Part shown: in pieces, positions 33,476-43,416 of the stretch
How positions within the stretch are numbered: the first letter of the stretch is position 1
How the letters are laid out: each line of letters opens with the position of its first letter
Source: an uncultured Eubacteriales bacterium
GTDB taxonomy: Bacteria; Bacillota; Clostridia; Oscillospirales; CAG-272
DNA length: 64,000 nucleotides
Direction of reading: 5' to 3'
Assembly (NCBI GenBank): GCA_934481515.1
Contig: CAKSPO010000004.1
Span: forward strand, 1 to 64,000
The notes under the pieces: model-generated
Seen by the model: the letters and a program-made list of their open reading frames with translations, nothing else
The model's database searches: none
What the model was told of the DNA's origin: nothing
Made by a program: the position numbers and the translations under genes

Positions 33476-33498
33476 CCTCCCGGAGCCTTTCCGGGAGG
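33476..33498 (+). other. GC-rich hairpin between frr and uppS
   Basis: CCTCCCGGA pairs with TCCGGGAGG around a 5-base loop. No T-run follows, so it is more likely an mRNA processing or partial attenuation structure than a full terminator. Confidence 0.45.
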
Positions 33499-33547
33499 AA
33501 ACTGTTGCGTAGCCAAAACGGCAGAGAACACAAGACAGGAGACGGCT

Positions 33548-34270
33548 ATGTTCTGGAGCAAAAAGAAAAAAGAAAAGCAGAAGGTGCAGGTGGACGAACG
33601 CCTTCAGCACATCGCGTTCATCATGGACGGAAACGGCAGATGGGCACAGCGGCGCGGTATGCCGCGGGAGTTCGGGCATTCGCACGGTGCGGCGACCTTC
33701 AAAAAGATCGGTCGGTACTGTGAAAGCATCGGACTGAAGTATATGACCGTTTATGCGTTTTCCACCGAGAACTGGAAGCGACCGCAAAAGGAAGTCGACA
33801 CCATCATGAAGATTTTCGATGACTACATTGAAGAGTGCTTCTCGGAAATGAAAGAGGATAATGTCCATTTCCGCTTCATCGGAAACCTTCATATTTTTCC
33901 GGAAGCACTACAGGAAAAGATGGCAAGGATCGACCGCGAGACCGCACATAAGCCTTTCATTCTCAACATTGCCGTCAACTATGGCGGCAGAGAAGAGCTG
34001 GTTCACGCCTGCAACCAATTGCTGAAAGAGGGAAAAGCACAAATCGAGGAGAGCGACATCGACCGCGCACTTTATACGGCGGGATGCCCGGACCCGGATC
34101 TGATTGTCCGCACGGGCGGGGATTTGCGGATTTCCAACTTTCTTCTGTGGCAGTCCGCCTATGCCGAATATTATTTTACCGATGTTCTCTGGCCGGATTT
34201 TTCCGCAGAGGATGTAGATCGGGCGGTTTCCGCTTTCTATGCAAGAAAACGCCGTTACGGCGGCGTCTAA
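33548..34270 (+). CDS. uppS: Isoprenyl transferase (undecaprenyl diphosphate synthase)
   Basis: Cis-prenyltransferase that makes undecaprenyl diphosphate, the cell-wall lipid carrier. The 240-residue protein has the catalytic IAFIMDGNGRWAQRRG, then TVYAFSTENWKRP and the C-terminal DLIVRTGGDLRISNFLLWQSAY, all diagnostic. A basic N-terminal tail (residues 3-15) precedes the core. AGGAG lies 7 bases before the ATG. Confidence 0.97.
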   Translation: MFWSKKKKEKQKVQVDERLQHIAFIMDGNGRWAQRRGMPREFGHSHGAATFKKIGRYCESIGLKYMTVYAFSTENWKRPQKEVDTIMKIFDDYIEECFSEMKEDNVHFRFIGNLHIFPEALQEKMARIDRETAHKPFILNIAVNYGGREELVHACNQLLKEGKAQIEESDIDRALYTAGCPDPDLIVRTGGDLRISNFLLWQSAYAEYYFTDVLWPDFSAEDVDRAVSAFYARKRRYGGV

Positions 34271-34297
34271 TTCATACAGAGAGAAAGGTTCGCTGAT

Positions 34298-35140
34298 ATG
34301 AAACAACGCTTTATCACCGGTGCAGTCGCAACGGCAATTCTGATTCCCGTTCTGATCTTCGCAAATACACCGGCGCTTCCCATCGGACTTGCCATCTGCT
34401 CGGTCATCGCTGTTTTTGAAATGATCCGGTGCATCGGATTACAGAAAGCATATGTCCTCAACATTCCTGTTTATCTTGCCGCAGCGGCGTCCCCGTTTCT
34501 GATCCGTTATCTCGGAAAACTGGATGAACTGCGGCGCGGAGCCATTGTCTTTTCCATGGTACTGTTGATTTATCTTTTTGCCGTTGCCACCTTTTCCCGC
34601 GGAAAGTACCGGATTGCGGATGTGTGTATTCTTTTTGCTACATCCTTTTACATCCTCATCGGCTTCAATGCCATCCTTCTCCTGCACGATTACGAGCCGG
34701 GCGGGAACGTTTCCTACCTGACCGTTTTCATCGGTGCATGGATCACGGACATCTTTGCTTATCTGTGCGGAATGCTCTTCGGCAGAGGCGGAAAGCATAA
34801 GCTGATTCCCGATGTCAGTCCGAAAAAAACGGTGGAGGGAAGCATCGGCGGCACGGTGTTCTGCACACTCAGTATGCTCCTGTTCGGCTGGATTGCACAG
34901 AGCATGACAGAGGCACGGGTCAACTTCTGGCTGCTTGCCGTCGCGGGAATCCTTGCCGCCATCGTGGCACAGATCGGAGACCTTTTGATGTCGCTCATCA
35001 AACGTCAGTACGGGATCAAGGATTACGGAAAGATTTTTCCGGGACACGGCGGAATGCTGGATCGGTTTGATTCCATTCTGTCGGTTTCCATTATACTGCT
35101 TGCATTTTCGTCTTACTTCAACATTCTGGAGGTGATCTGA
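34298..35140 (+). CDS. cdsA: Phosphatidate cytidylyltransferase
   Basis: Integral membrane enzyme that converts phosphatidate and CTP to CDP-diacylglycerol. The 280-residue protein has eight or so membrane segments and the C-terminal signature around QIGDLLMSLIKRQYGIKDYGKIFPGHGGMLDRFDS (residues about 230-264), which carries the catalytic acidic residues. The stop overlaps the dxr start by one base. Confidence 0.96.
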   Translation: MKQRFITGAVATAILIPVLIFANTPALPIGLAICSVIAVFEMIRCIGLQKAYVLNIPVYLAAAASPFLIRYLGKLDELRRGAIVFSMVLLIYLFAVATFSRGKYRIADVCILFATSFYILIGFNAILLLHDYEPGGNVSYLTVFIGAWITDIFAYLCGMLFGRGGKHKLIPDVSPKKTVEGSIGGTVFCTLSMLLFGWIAQSMTEARVNFWLLAVAGILAAIVAQIGDLLMSLIKRQYGIKDYGKIFPGHGGMLDRFDSILSVSIILLAFSSYFNILEVI

Positions 35141-36324
35141 TGGCACAGGAAGAGCATTATCCTTCCGTTACGATTTTAGGCTCCACCGGTTCCGTCGGGG
35201 AACAGGCAATTGATGTGGCAAAGCGATGCCATATTCGCGTCAATGCAATTTCCGCCAACCGGAATGCCAAGCGGGTAGAGGAGCAGGCAAGGGAGCTGAA
35301 GGTACGCGCTTGCGCCATGGCAGACCGGGACGCGGCAAAGGAATTGAAATTACGACTTGCGGATACCGATATTGCGGTTTATGCAGGCGCGGACGGCGTG
35401 TGCGCGCTGGCTGGATATCCGTATGAGAAAGAGGAGATCGTCTTAAATTCCGTCATCGGAGCCGCAGGACTGAAGCCGACACTGGCTGTCCTGCAGAGCG
35501 GAAAAAAGCTTGCGCTTGCCAACAAGGAGTCCCTGGTCTGTGCCGGGGAGTTCGTGATGAAGCTTGCAGAGGCAAAAAAGACCGAAATCCTTCCGGTGGA
35601 CAGTGAGCATTCCGCGATTTTTCAGTGCCTCCGTTCCGGCGGAAAGAATCGCATCCGACGGATCTTCCTGACCGCGTCCGGCGGACCCTTCTATGGAATG
35701 AATGCAAAACAGCTTTCCGGAATTACCGTGGAGAAAGCGTTGGCACACCCCACATGGAAAATGGGAGCCAAGATTACCGTGGACAGCGCAACGCTGATGA
35801 ACAAAGGTTTTGAGGTCATTGAAGCGGTACATCTGTTCGGCGTCCGCCCGGAGCAGATTGAGGTACTGGTGCATCGGGAAAGTATAATCCACTCTGCGGT
35901 GGAATATATTGATAACAGCGTGATCGCGCAGATGTCCATGCCGGATATGCGGCTTTGCGTGCAATACGCGCTGACGCATCCGGATCGGGCAACCGGCGTA
36001 ATCAAACCGTTGGATCTGACCGAGGTCGGACAATTGACATTCCGCAAGCCGGATACCGAAACGTTTGTCCTTTTGAAGCTGGCACTGGAGGCCATCCGCC
36101 GCGGCGGAGCGGTTCCGGCAGTGCTCAACGCGGCAAATGAGATTGCCGTTGCGGCATTTCTTGACGGGAAACTCGGTTTTACCGGAATCTTTGAACTGGT
36201 GGAACAGACCTTAGAAGCCCTTCCGGATGCAGACAAGATCTGTTCGCTGGATGACATTTTCTCGTTTGACGGCGCCGCCCGCTCTCTTGCAAGTGAATTT
36301 TTGGAAAACCGCAGGACGGTTTAA
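35140..36324 (+). CDS. dxr: 1-deoxy-D-xylulose-5-phosphate reductoisomerase
   Basis: First committed enzyme of the MEP isoprenoid pathway. The 394-residue protein starts with the NADPH-binding TILGSTGSVGEQAIDV, has ANKESLVCAGEFV and the metal-binding PVDSEHSAIFQCL, and the substrate-loop TASGGPF. IspG of the same pathway is encoded two genes downstream. Translation is probably coupled to cdsA through the TGATG junction. Confidence 0.97.
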   Translation: MAQEEHYPSVTILGSTGSVGEQAIDVAKRCHIRVNAISANRNAKRVEEQARELKVRACAMADRDAAKELKLRLADTDIAVYAGADGVCALAGYPYEKEEIVLNSVIGAAGLKPTLAVLQSGKKLALANKESLVCAGEFVMKLAEAKKTEILPVDSEHSAIFQCLRSGGKNRIRRIFLTASGGPFYGMNAKQLSGITVEKALAHPTWKMGAKITVDSATLMNKGFEVIEAVHLFGVRPEQIEVLVHRESIIHSAVEYIDNSVIAQMSMPDMRLCVQYALTHPDRATGVIKPLDLTEVGQLTFRKPDTETFVLLKLALEAIRRGGAVPAVLNAANEIAVAAFLDGKLGFTGIFELVEQTLEALPDADKICSLDDIFSFDGAARSLASEFLENRRTV

Positions 36325-36349
36325 CGGTTTTTTTGGGAGGAACATTGCT

Positions 36350-37768
36350 TTGAACGTTTTGTATATTTTGCTTGCTCTGCTGATTTTCGGTGCCCTGATT
36401 ACCATTCACGAGCTGGGGCATTTCATTGTGGCGCGCCTGTGCGGTGTCAGGGTGCTGGAGTTTGCCATCGGTATGGGACCGAAGATTCTGTCCCGGAAGA
36501 GCCGGAAAAGCGGGATCGTCTATTCTCTGCGGCTCTTTCCCATCGGCGGCTTTGTCAGCATGCTCGGAGAAAACGGCATGGAGGCGGTGCAGGGGAGCGC
36601 GGAAGGGACAGCCGAGCCACCCGTTGCTTCCTCTGAGCTTCCGGACGACCAACGGGCGGAGGAAGCGTTCTGGACGAATCCCGGCTCCGAGGAAAGCCTC
36701 AAAAAATCCGTACAACAGGAACCGGCTCCGGTGGATCCCGAGGAAGCAAAGCATGCCTATTGCAATCAGAGCGTCTGGAAACGGATTCTGATCTCCCTTG
36801 CCGGACCGCTCATGAACGTCCTTTTGGGATTTGTTCTGATGCTGGTATTCGTGCTTGTCTCCGGTCATGGGGCGCTCGGCACCACAGGGGTTGCCGGATT
36901 TTACGTGACCTATATCGGGGAATCGACCGAGAACGGCTTTCAGAAGGATGACTATCTGATTTCCGTCAACGGAAATCAGGTTCTTTCCATGGATGATCTG
37001 AAGCAGATTCTGAAGGAAAGCGGAAATACGGACTGCACGGTGGTGGTTCACCGCCTGAATAAGGAAGGAACCGCAACCGAGCAGATCACACTCACTCTGC
37101 CGATCACCGAAGAAACGATGACTTCTCTGCAGGAGTCCCTCAGTGCCGCGTCCGGACTGAAGGTCGGAGATAAGATTACCAAGGTCAATTCCACCCGTGT
37201 GCATACCTACAATGAACTTGCTTATGAAATGATGTTCCAGGGCTACCGGCCGATGAAGCTGACAGTGGAGCGGAACGGCGAGACGATTGTCCTGGATCAG
37301 GTCATCGTTCCTTCCTATGAAGAATCCGGAGTGGTATTCGGAACACCGGATTTTCGCGTCTGGAGGGAGCCTTCCTTCGGCTTTGCGACGGTTGTCAAGC
37401 ATACGTGGTTCCGCTCGGTTTCCACGGTCAAGATGGTGTTTGATTCTCTCTCGGGACTGTTTACCAGGCGCTTCGGTTTTGAAGCCGTTTCGGGACCTGT
37501 CGGAATCACCAAAACCATCGGAGACGCGGCGCAAACCGGCGCTTTGAACGTGCTGTATCTTGTCATCGTCATTTCCATTAACCTCGGAGTGATGAATCTT
37601 TTGCCGTTGCCGGCACTGGACGGCGGGCACATTTTCCTGTATCTGATTGAACTGATCCGCCGCAAGCCGGTGAAAAAAGAGGTGGAAGCGGTCATCAATT
37701 TTGTCGGATTGATTCTGCTTCTGGCGCTTGCTGTTGTTGTCGCCATCAAGGATGTGATCACACTATGA
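36350..37768 (+). CDS. rseP: RseP/RasP-type site-2 intramembrane metalloprotease (M50)
   Basis: Membrane metalloprotease that clips transmembrane regulators such as anti-sigma factors. The 472-residue protein has the zinc-binding HELGH at 20-24 in the first membrane segment, a PDZ domain (about 230-310) and the third zinc ligand in LLPLPALDGGH (about 420-430). Between the first membrane segment and the next (about residues 78-134) lies an acidic, Pro-rich insertion not typical of RasP. The TTG start is 9 bases after GGGAGG. It overlaps ispG by ATGA. Confidence 0.95.
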   Translation: MNVLYILLALLIFGALITIHELGHFIVARLCGVRVLEFAIGMGPKILSRKSRKSGIVYSLRLFPIGGFVSMLGENGMEAVQGSAEGTAEPPVASSELPDDQRAEEAFWTNPGSEESLKKSVQQEPAPVDPEEAKHAYCNQSVWKRILISLAGPLMNVLLGFVLMLVFVLVSGHGALGTTGVAGFYVTYIGESTENGFQKDDYLISVNGNQVLSMDDLKQILKESGNTDCTVVVHRLNKEGTATEQITLTLPITEETMTSLQESLSAASGLKVGDKITKVNSTRVHTYNELAYEMMFQGYRPMKLTVERNGETIVLDQVIVPSYEESGVVFGTPDFRVWREPSFGFATVVKHTWFRSVSTVKMVFDSLSGLFTRRFGFEAVSGPVGITKTIGDAAQTGALNVLYLVIVISINLGVMNLLPLPALDGGHIFLYLIELIRRKPVKKEVEAVINFVGLILLLALAVVVAIKDVITL

Positions 37769-38859
37769 AATACAATGAAATCAGAAGAAAAACAAGTGAG
37801 GTAAAGGTCGGAAACCGGACCTTGGGCGGAAATGCCCCCATTGCCATCCAGTCCATGACCAACACCGATACCGCCGATGCCGCTTCCACCACCGATCAGA
37901 TTCTGCGTCTGGAGGCGGCGGGGTGTGATATTGTCCGCGTTTCGGTTCCCACCGCGGAAGCGGCATACACCATCCTGAAAATCAAGGAAGCCGGTGTCCG
38001 GATTCCGATTGTTGCGGATATTCATTTCGATTATCGGATCGCACTGCGCTGTGCGGAGCTTGGATTTGATAAAATCCGCATCAATCCCGGAAACATCGGG
38101 GAAGACGACCGGGTTCGCGCCGTATGCGATGCCTGCCGGGAAAGAAAAATTCCGATCCGGATCGGTGTCAACAGCGGTTCTCTGGAAAAGCATATTCTTG
38201 CAAAATACGGCGCACCGACCCCGGAGGCACTTTGCGAAAGCGCCCTGTACCACATTTCGCTTTTGGAACGGTGCGGGTTCTACGATACATTGGTTTCCAT
38301 CAAAGCGTCCACCGTGCCGGATATGATCCGGGCAAACCGCCTGCTGGCAGAGCGTTGCCCTTATCCGTTGCATCTCGGTGTCACAGAGGCGGGCGGCGGG
38401 GAGCGCGGAACCCTCAAAAGCGCCATCGGAATCGGTGCCTTGCTTTGCGACGGAATCGGAGATACCATCCGTGTTTCTCTGACCGAGAACCCGCTTGCGG
38501 AGGTTGCGGCGGCAAAGAAGATTCTTCAGGCAGTCGGAATTGAGGGGCAGAGCGGCATGGATATTGTCAGCTGCCCGACCTGCTCCAGAACCAAGATCAA
38601 CCTGATTGCACTGGCAGCTGCCTTTGAAAAAGCCGTGCGCGAAGCACACCTGGAGGATGTACCCGTTCGCGTCGCACTGATGGGATGCGTTGTCAACGGC
38701 CCCGGCGAGGCGCGCGAGGCGGATATCGGGATTGCCGGAGGCTGTGGAGAAGCGGTTCTGTTCCGGCACGGAGAAATCGTAGAAAAGATTCCCGAGGGTG
38801 AAATTGTCGAACGTCTGATCCGGGAAATCCGGTCTTTCAAAGAAAAAGGGAATTCATGA
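37765..38859 (+). CDS. ispG: 4-hydroxy-3-methylbut-2-enyl diphosphate synthase (flavodoxin)
   Basis: Fe-S enzyme of the MEP pathway (GcpE). The 364-residue protein opens with IRRKTSEVKVGN, has QSMTNTDTADA and the C-terminal Fe-S region: SCPTCSRTKINL, followed by MGCVVNGPGEAREADIG, giving the three Cys ligands. It overlaps rseP upstream and polC downstream (ATGA type at both). Confidence 0.97.
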   Translation: MKYNEIRRKTSEVKVGNRTLGGNAPIAIQSMTNTDTADAASTTDQILRLEAAGCDIVRVSVPTAEAAYTILKIKEAGVRIPIVADIHFDYRIALRCAELGFDKIRINPGNIGEDDRVRAVCDACRERKIPIRIGVNSGSLEKHILAKYGAPTPEALCESALYHISLLERCGFYDTLVSIKASTVPDMIRANRLLAERCPYPLHLGVTEAGGGERGTLKSAIGIGALLCDGIGDTIRVSLTENPLAEVAAAKKILQAVGIEGQSGMDIVSCPTCSRTKINLIALAAAFEKAVREAHLEDVPVRVALMGCVVNGPGEAREADIGIAGGCGEAVLFRHGEIVEKIPEGEIVERLIREIRSFKEKGNS

Positions 38860-41800
38860 GCAAAACATTTTTGGAAATTTTCAGTCGTTACCATCCGGAT
38901 GCCGAGCTGTCGGCACTGTTGCAGAGCGCGGATCCGGACGGCATAGCTCTCCGCGCGGACAGAGGGCAGCGGATCATGGAGGCGACACTTCCGTTTCCGC
39001 AGTATGTTCCGAAGCGCACGCTCTACCGGATTGAAGAAGAAATCCGGCAGGTTTATGAACTGAATGCCGTCCGACTCTGCCCGAAATACCGGGCAGAGCT
39101 TTTTGACAGTACCCGGATTCCGGATCTTCTGAGCGAAACCAACCGGAGCGGCTCTGTCGCCAACGGCTTTTTCAACCATTGCGAATATCACCTGCAAAAC
39201 GGATTTCTCCGGATCGAAATTCCGTTTACCGAGGACGGCGTCGGGCTGATGTACGACGCGCAAACCCCGCATCTGATGGAAGAAATCGTTCTGCGTGAAT
39301 TCGGCGTACCGATCCGCGTGGAAATCCGCCAAATGGAAGCCTTCGACCCGATGGCGGATCAGGGAGGGCTGTACCGTCTCCGAAAGGAATTCCAAAGCGA
39401 AGCGGTCAAAGAAGCGGAACGCGCAAGCGCACTGGAAGCACAGTACGCGGCGCAAAGCGCGGCTTCCTCATACGGCGGTAAAGCAGAATCGGAGGAACCG
39501 ATGCTGCCGCGGGCAGTTTCCATCTATGAACCGGCATTGTACCCGGAGATCAGCGGTGACACCTGCCGCATCGGATTTTCCGTTTTTGACCTCTCCGCAC
39601 CGGAATACATATACGGGGATGCTTTTGAAATTCACCCCGTCACCATCGCTTCCATCGACAAGCCGCAGAAAAACCTTGTCATTGTCGGTGAAATTTTCAA
39701 TTTTCAGAGGGAAGAAGGACGCGGCGGAGATAAATTTGACATCAGCTTTGATATTTTCGACGGGAACGCTTCCATCGAGCATCGCACGTTCGGAATGGTA
39801 CCGGAGGATGCCGACCGGATTTGTTCCCTGATCGGGAACGGCACGGTTGTTGCCATGCGAGGATACGTCAAGCACGTGACCAGAAAAGGAAGCACCGACC
39901 CGGATTTTACGTTTTATTATACCGATATTGCAAAGATTTCCAAAAAATCGCGCAAAGATACCGCCGAAAAGAAACGGGTGGAGCTTCACCTGCATACCAC
40001 CATGTCCACAATGGATGCACTGATTCCGCCGGACGTTGCGGTCAAAACTGCTTACAAATGGGGACATCCGGCAGTTGCCATCACCGACCACGGAAATGTG
40101 CAGGCGTTTCCGGATGCAATGCTGGCACTGGAAAAAGCGGTTCCGGCGGACAGTGACTTCAAGGTCATCTACGGAATGGAAGCCTACTTTGTCAACAACA
40201 CGGCAAGCGCCATTACCGGAGCCTTCAACCCGGATTTTCACGCGGAGTGCATCGTATTCGATATCGAAACCACCGGACTTTCCGTTCAGAACTGCAAAAT
40301 CACCGAGATCGGAGCCGTCAAGATTCGGGACGGCAAGGTGCTGGATCGGTTCGACACATTCGTCAATCCGGAATGCGCCATTCCGGAAGAGATCGTCCGG
40401 CTGACCGGCATTACCGATGAAATGGTTGCGGACGCACCGCGCTTTCCGGATGCTCTGCAAGGCTTTTTCGCTTTCATCGGAGACGGGGACGGCGGACAGA
40501 AGGAAAAGAAACTCCTGATCGCACACAACGCCAACTTCGACATCGGATTCATCCGCCATTTTGCGGAGGCGGCGGGGCTGCCGTTTGAAAACCCGTATCT
40601 TGATACGGTCGCGCTTTCCAAGTACCTTAATCCGGAACTGAAAAATCATAAGCTGGATACCATCGCCGAAGCCTATCATCTGGGAGATTTCAACCATCAC
40701 CGTGCCTGCGACGACGCGGAAATGCTGGCAATGATCTATTTCCATATGATTGAGCTGATGGAAAAATCAGAGATTGCGGATCTGCGCGCATTGCAAAAGG
40801 AAATGACCGAGAAGGCAGACCCGCTCAAGCTCAAGCCCTATCACCAGATCATTCTGGTCAAAAACCAGGCGGGACTGAAAAATCTGTACCGCCTGATTTC
40901 GCAAAGCTACCTGAATTATTTCAAGCGCTTTCCGAGAATTCCGAAGACCGTGCTGGAAAAGTATCGGGAGGGTTTGATTATCGGTTCCGCCTGTGAGGCA
41001 GGAGAACTTTTCCGCGCCATTTTGGAGAACCGACCGGAATCGGAGCTGGAGGAGATCGTCGGTTTTTATGACTATCTGGAGATTCAGCCCATCTGCAACA
41101 ACCGCTTCCTGATTGCCGAAGGAACGGTTGCAGACGACGAGGGGCTGCGAAATCTGAACCGCCGGATTGTGGAGTTGGGTGAGAAATACAATAAGCCTGT
41201 CTGCGCCACCTGCGATTCTCATTTTCTCAACCGCGAGGACGAGCTGTACCGCAAAATCCTTCTGGCGGGACAGAAATTCAAAGACTTTGACAAGGATGTC
41301 GGTCTTTATTTCCGGACTACAGAGGAAATGCTGGAGGAATTTTCTTATCTCGGGAAAGAAAAAGCATACGAGGTCGTTGTCACCAATACCAATGCCATTG
41401 CGGAGCAGATTGAACGTATCCGCCCGATTCCGAAGGGTTCCTACACTCCGGAAATGAAGGGGGCGGAAGAAGAACTGCAGGAGATGTGCTGGAACCGCGC
41501 AAAGTCTCAATACGGTGATCCGCTTCCCGAAATCGTTTCCAAGCGACTGGAAAAGGAGCTTTCCTCCATCATCAAAAACGGATTTGCCGTCCTGTATCTG
41601 ATCGCACAGCGGCTGGTGCATTTCAGCGAGGAACAAGGTTACCTTGTCGGCTCCCGTGGTTCTGTGGGTTCCTCCTTTGTTGCAACCATGGCGGGCATTT
41701 CCGAAGTCAACCCCCTGCCGCCGCATTACTATTGCCCGAATCCGGAATGCAAGCACAGTGAATTTTTCACGGACGGCTCTGTCGGCTCCGGTTTTGACCT

Positions 41801-43325
41801 CCCGGATAAGAATTGCCCGCGTTGCGGAACCAAATACCGCGCGGACGGACACGACATCATGTTCGAAACTTTTCTCGGGTTCTACGGAGACAAATCACCG
41901 GACATAGACCTGAACTTTTCCGGAGACGTGCAGGGAAGAGTCCATAAATATACCGAGGAGCTTTTCGGTGAGGGACACGTGTTCCGTGCCGGAACGCTGG
42001 GAACGTTGGCAGACAAGACCGCCTACGGGTATGTTGCCAAATATGTGGAGCAGAAGGGCATCAGCCTGCCGCGTGCGGAGATGAACCGGTTGGTGGAGCA
42101 TTGCGTCGGTGTCAAAAAAACCACCGGACAGCATCCCGGCGGCATCATCGTTGTCCCGCAGAAATATGACGTATATGACTTTACCCCTGTGCAGCACCCG
42201 GCGGATGACCCCAATTCCGATATTATCACCACGCACTTCGCGTTCTCCTATCTGCACGATACCATTCTCAAGCTGGACGAGCTCGGACACGATATGCCGA
42301 CCAAATACAAGTGGCTGGAGCGCTTTACCGATACCTCGGTGCTGGATGTTGCCATGAATGACCGCTCCGTGTATGAGCTGTTTGAATCCACCGAGCCGCT
42401 TGGCATCCGTCCGGAGGATATCGAAGGCTGCACCATCGGAACCTACGGACTGCCGGAGCTGGGAACCCCGTTCATTCAGCAGGTGCTTCTGGACGCAAAG
42501 CCCCGGAATTTTGCGGATCTTCTGCAGATTTCCGGACTGACCCACGGTACCAACGTCTGGCTCGGCAACGCCCAGGATCTGATTCGTGACGGCACCTGCG
42601 ATATTTCCCGCGTCATCGGAACCCGCGACGGTATCATGCTGGACATGATCCGATACGGATTGGAAAACGCGACCGCATTCAAGATCATGGAGGCGGTTCG
42701 GAAAGGAAAGGGATTGACGCCGGAATGGGAGGAGGAAATGCGGAAGCATGAGGTTCCCGAATGGTACATTCTCTCCTGCAAGAAGATCAAATACCTGTTT
42801 CCGAAGGCACACGCGGCGGCATACGTCATGTCCGCCATCCGCCTGGCATGGTATAAGGTACATAAGCCGGTGGAATTTTATTGCACTATGTTTACCGTAG
42901 CGCCCAACGGATTCGACGCACAGATTGTCATGGGCGGCAAAGGAAACGTTGTTGCCGTCATGCGGGATATTCAGAAGCGCGGAAAGGAAGCCTCTCCAAA
43001 GGAGCAGGCAAGCATCACGGTGCTCCAGCTGATCAATGAGGCAATGGCACGCGGGATTCGCTTTTTGCCGGTGCATCTGGAAAAATCGGATTCTTATGCT
43101 TTCCTTCCGGAGAACGGAGCCATCCGCATGCCGTTTTCCTCTCTGCCGGGACTCGGAGAGAGTGCGGCGCAGAACATCATTCAGGCAAGGGAAGAGGAAC
43201 CGTTTTTCTCGGTTGAGGATCTGCAGATCCGGGCAAAAATCAGTAAATCCGTGATTGAGATGCTGAGAGCCAACGGTGTTCTTGACAACGTAAGCGAAAC
43301 CGACCAGCTGACCATGCGGTTTTAA
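38856..43325 (+). CDS. polC: DNA polymerase III PolC-type
   Basis: Replicative polymerase of low-GC Gram-positive bacteria, 1489 residues. Order: N-terminal domains and OB fold (to about 360), PHP domain starting ELHLHTTMSTMDALIP (about 374), DEDDh proofreading exonuclease inserted in PHP with FDIETTGLS (about 467-475), then the palm with SRGSVGSSFVA, a zinc-binding CPNPEC...CPRC (about 960-995) and PDIDLNFSGD (about 1014-1023; the family usually has PDIDLDF). It ends with the HhH and tau-binding parts. An Ala/Glu-rich linker near 185-215 separates the first domains. In many relatives proS lies between rseP and polC; here ispG takes that place. Confidence 0.97.
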   Translation: MSKTFLEIFSRYHPDAELSALLQSADPDGIALRADRGQRIMEATLPFPQYVPKRTLYRIEEEIRQVYELNAVRLCPKYRAELFDSTRIPDLLSETNRSGSVANGFFNHCEYHLQNGFLRIEIPFTEDGVGLMYDAQTPHLMEEIVLREFGVPIRVEIRQMEAFDPMADQGGLYRLRKEFQSEAVKEAERASALEAQYAAQSAASSYGGKAESEEPMLPRAVSIYEPALYPEISGDTCRIGFSVFDLSAPEYIYGDAFEIHPVTIASIDKPQKNLVIVGEIFNFQREEGRGGDKFDISFDIFDGNASIEHRTFGMVPEDADRICSLIGNGTVVAMRGYVKHVTRKGSTDPDFTFYYTDIAKISKKSRKDTAEKKRVELHLHTTMSTMDALIPPDVAVKTAYKWGHPAVAITDHGNVQAFPDAMLALEKAVPADSDFKVIYGMEAYFVNNTASAITGAFNPDFHAECIVFDIETTGLSVQNCKITEIGAVKIRDGKVLDRFDTFVNPECAIPEEIVRLTGITDEMVADAPRFPDALQGFFAFIGDGDGGQKEKKLLIAHNANFDIGFIRHFAEAAGLPFENPYLDTVALSKYLNPELKNHKLDTIAEAYHLGDFNHHRACDDAEMLAMIYFHMIELMEKSEIADLRALQKEMTEKADPLKLKPYHQIILVKNQAGLKNLYRLISQSYLNYFKRFPRIPKTVLEKYREGLIIGSACEAGELFRAILENRPESELEEIVGFYDYLEIQPICNNRFLIAEGTVADDEGLRNLNRRIVELGEKYNKPVCATCDSHFLNREDELYRKILLAGQKFKDFDKDVGLYFRTTEEMLEEFSYLGKEKAYEVVVTNTNAIAEQIERIRPIPKGSYTPEMKGAEEELQEMCWNRAKSQYGDPLPEIVSKRLEKELSSIIKNGFAVLYLIAQRLVHFSEEQGYLVGSRGSVGSSFVATMAGISEVNPLPPHYYCPNPECKHSEFFTDGSVGSGFDLPDKNCPRCGTKYRADGHDIMFETFLGFYGDKSPDIDLNFSGDVQGRVHKYTEELFGEGHVFRAGTLGTLADKTAYGYVAKYVEQKGISLPRAEMNRLVEHCVGVKKTTGQHPGGIIVVPQKYDVYDFTPVQHPADDPNSDIITTHFAFSYLHDTILKLDELGHDMPTKYKWLERFTDTSVLDVAMNDRSVYELFESTEPLGIRPEDIEGCTIGTYGLPELGTPFIQQVLLDAKPRNFADLLQISGLTHGTNVWLGNAQDLIRDGTCDISRVIGTRDGIMLDMIRYGLENATAFKIMEAVRKGKGLTPEWEEEMRKHEVPEWYILSCKKIKYLFPKAHAAAYVMSAIRLAWYKVHKPVEFYCTMFTVAPNGFDAQIVMGGKGNVVAVMRDIQKRGKEASPKEQASITVLQLINEAMARGIRFLPVHLEKSDSYAFLPENGAIRMPFSSLPGLGESAAQNIIQAREEEPFFSVEDLQIRAKISKSVIEMLRANGVLDNVSETDQLTMRF

Positions 43326-43376
43326 CCAAAACACAGGGGGAGCACACATTCATGCGCCCCGGCGGATATTGACATA

Positions 43377-43411
43377 GAAAAATGGGCATCGTACGTTTGT
43401 ACAATGCCCAT
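43377..43411. terminator. Terminator between polC and the minus-strand small gene
   Basis: A 13-bp stem (ATGGGCATCGTAC against GTACAATGCCCAT, one mismatch) with a GTTT loop. On minus it is followed by TTTTTC, a good terminator for the 43.4-43.8 kb gene; on plus the T-run is weak. Confidence 0.75.
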
Positions 43412-43416
43412 CGCTT

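Noticed and set aside
39468..43349. Long minus-strand open frames opposite polC
   Set aside because: Shadow frames of polC with no recognisable motif. Such long shadows are expected in this codon usage.
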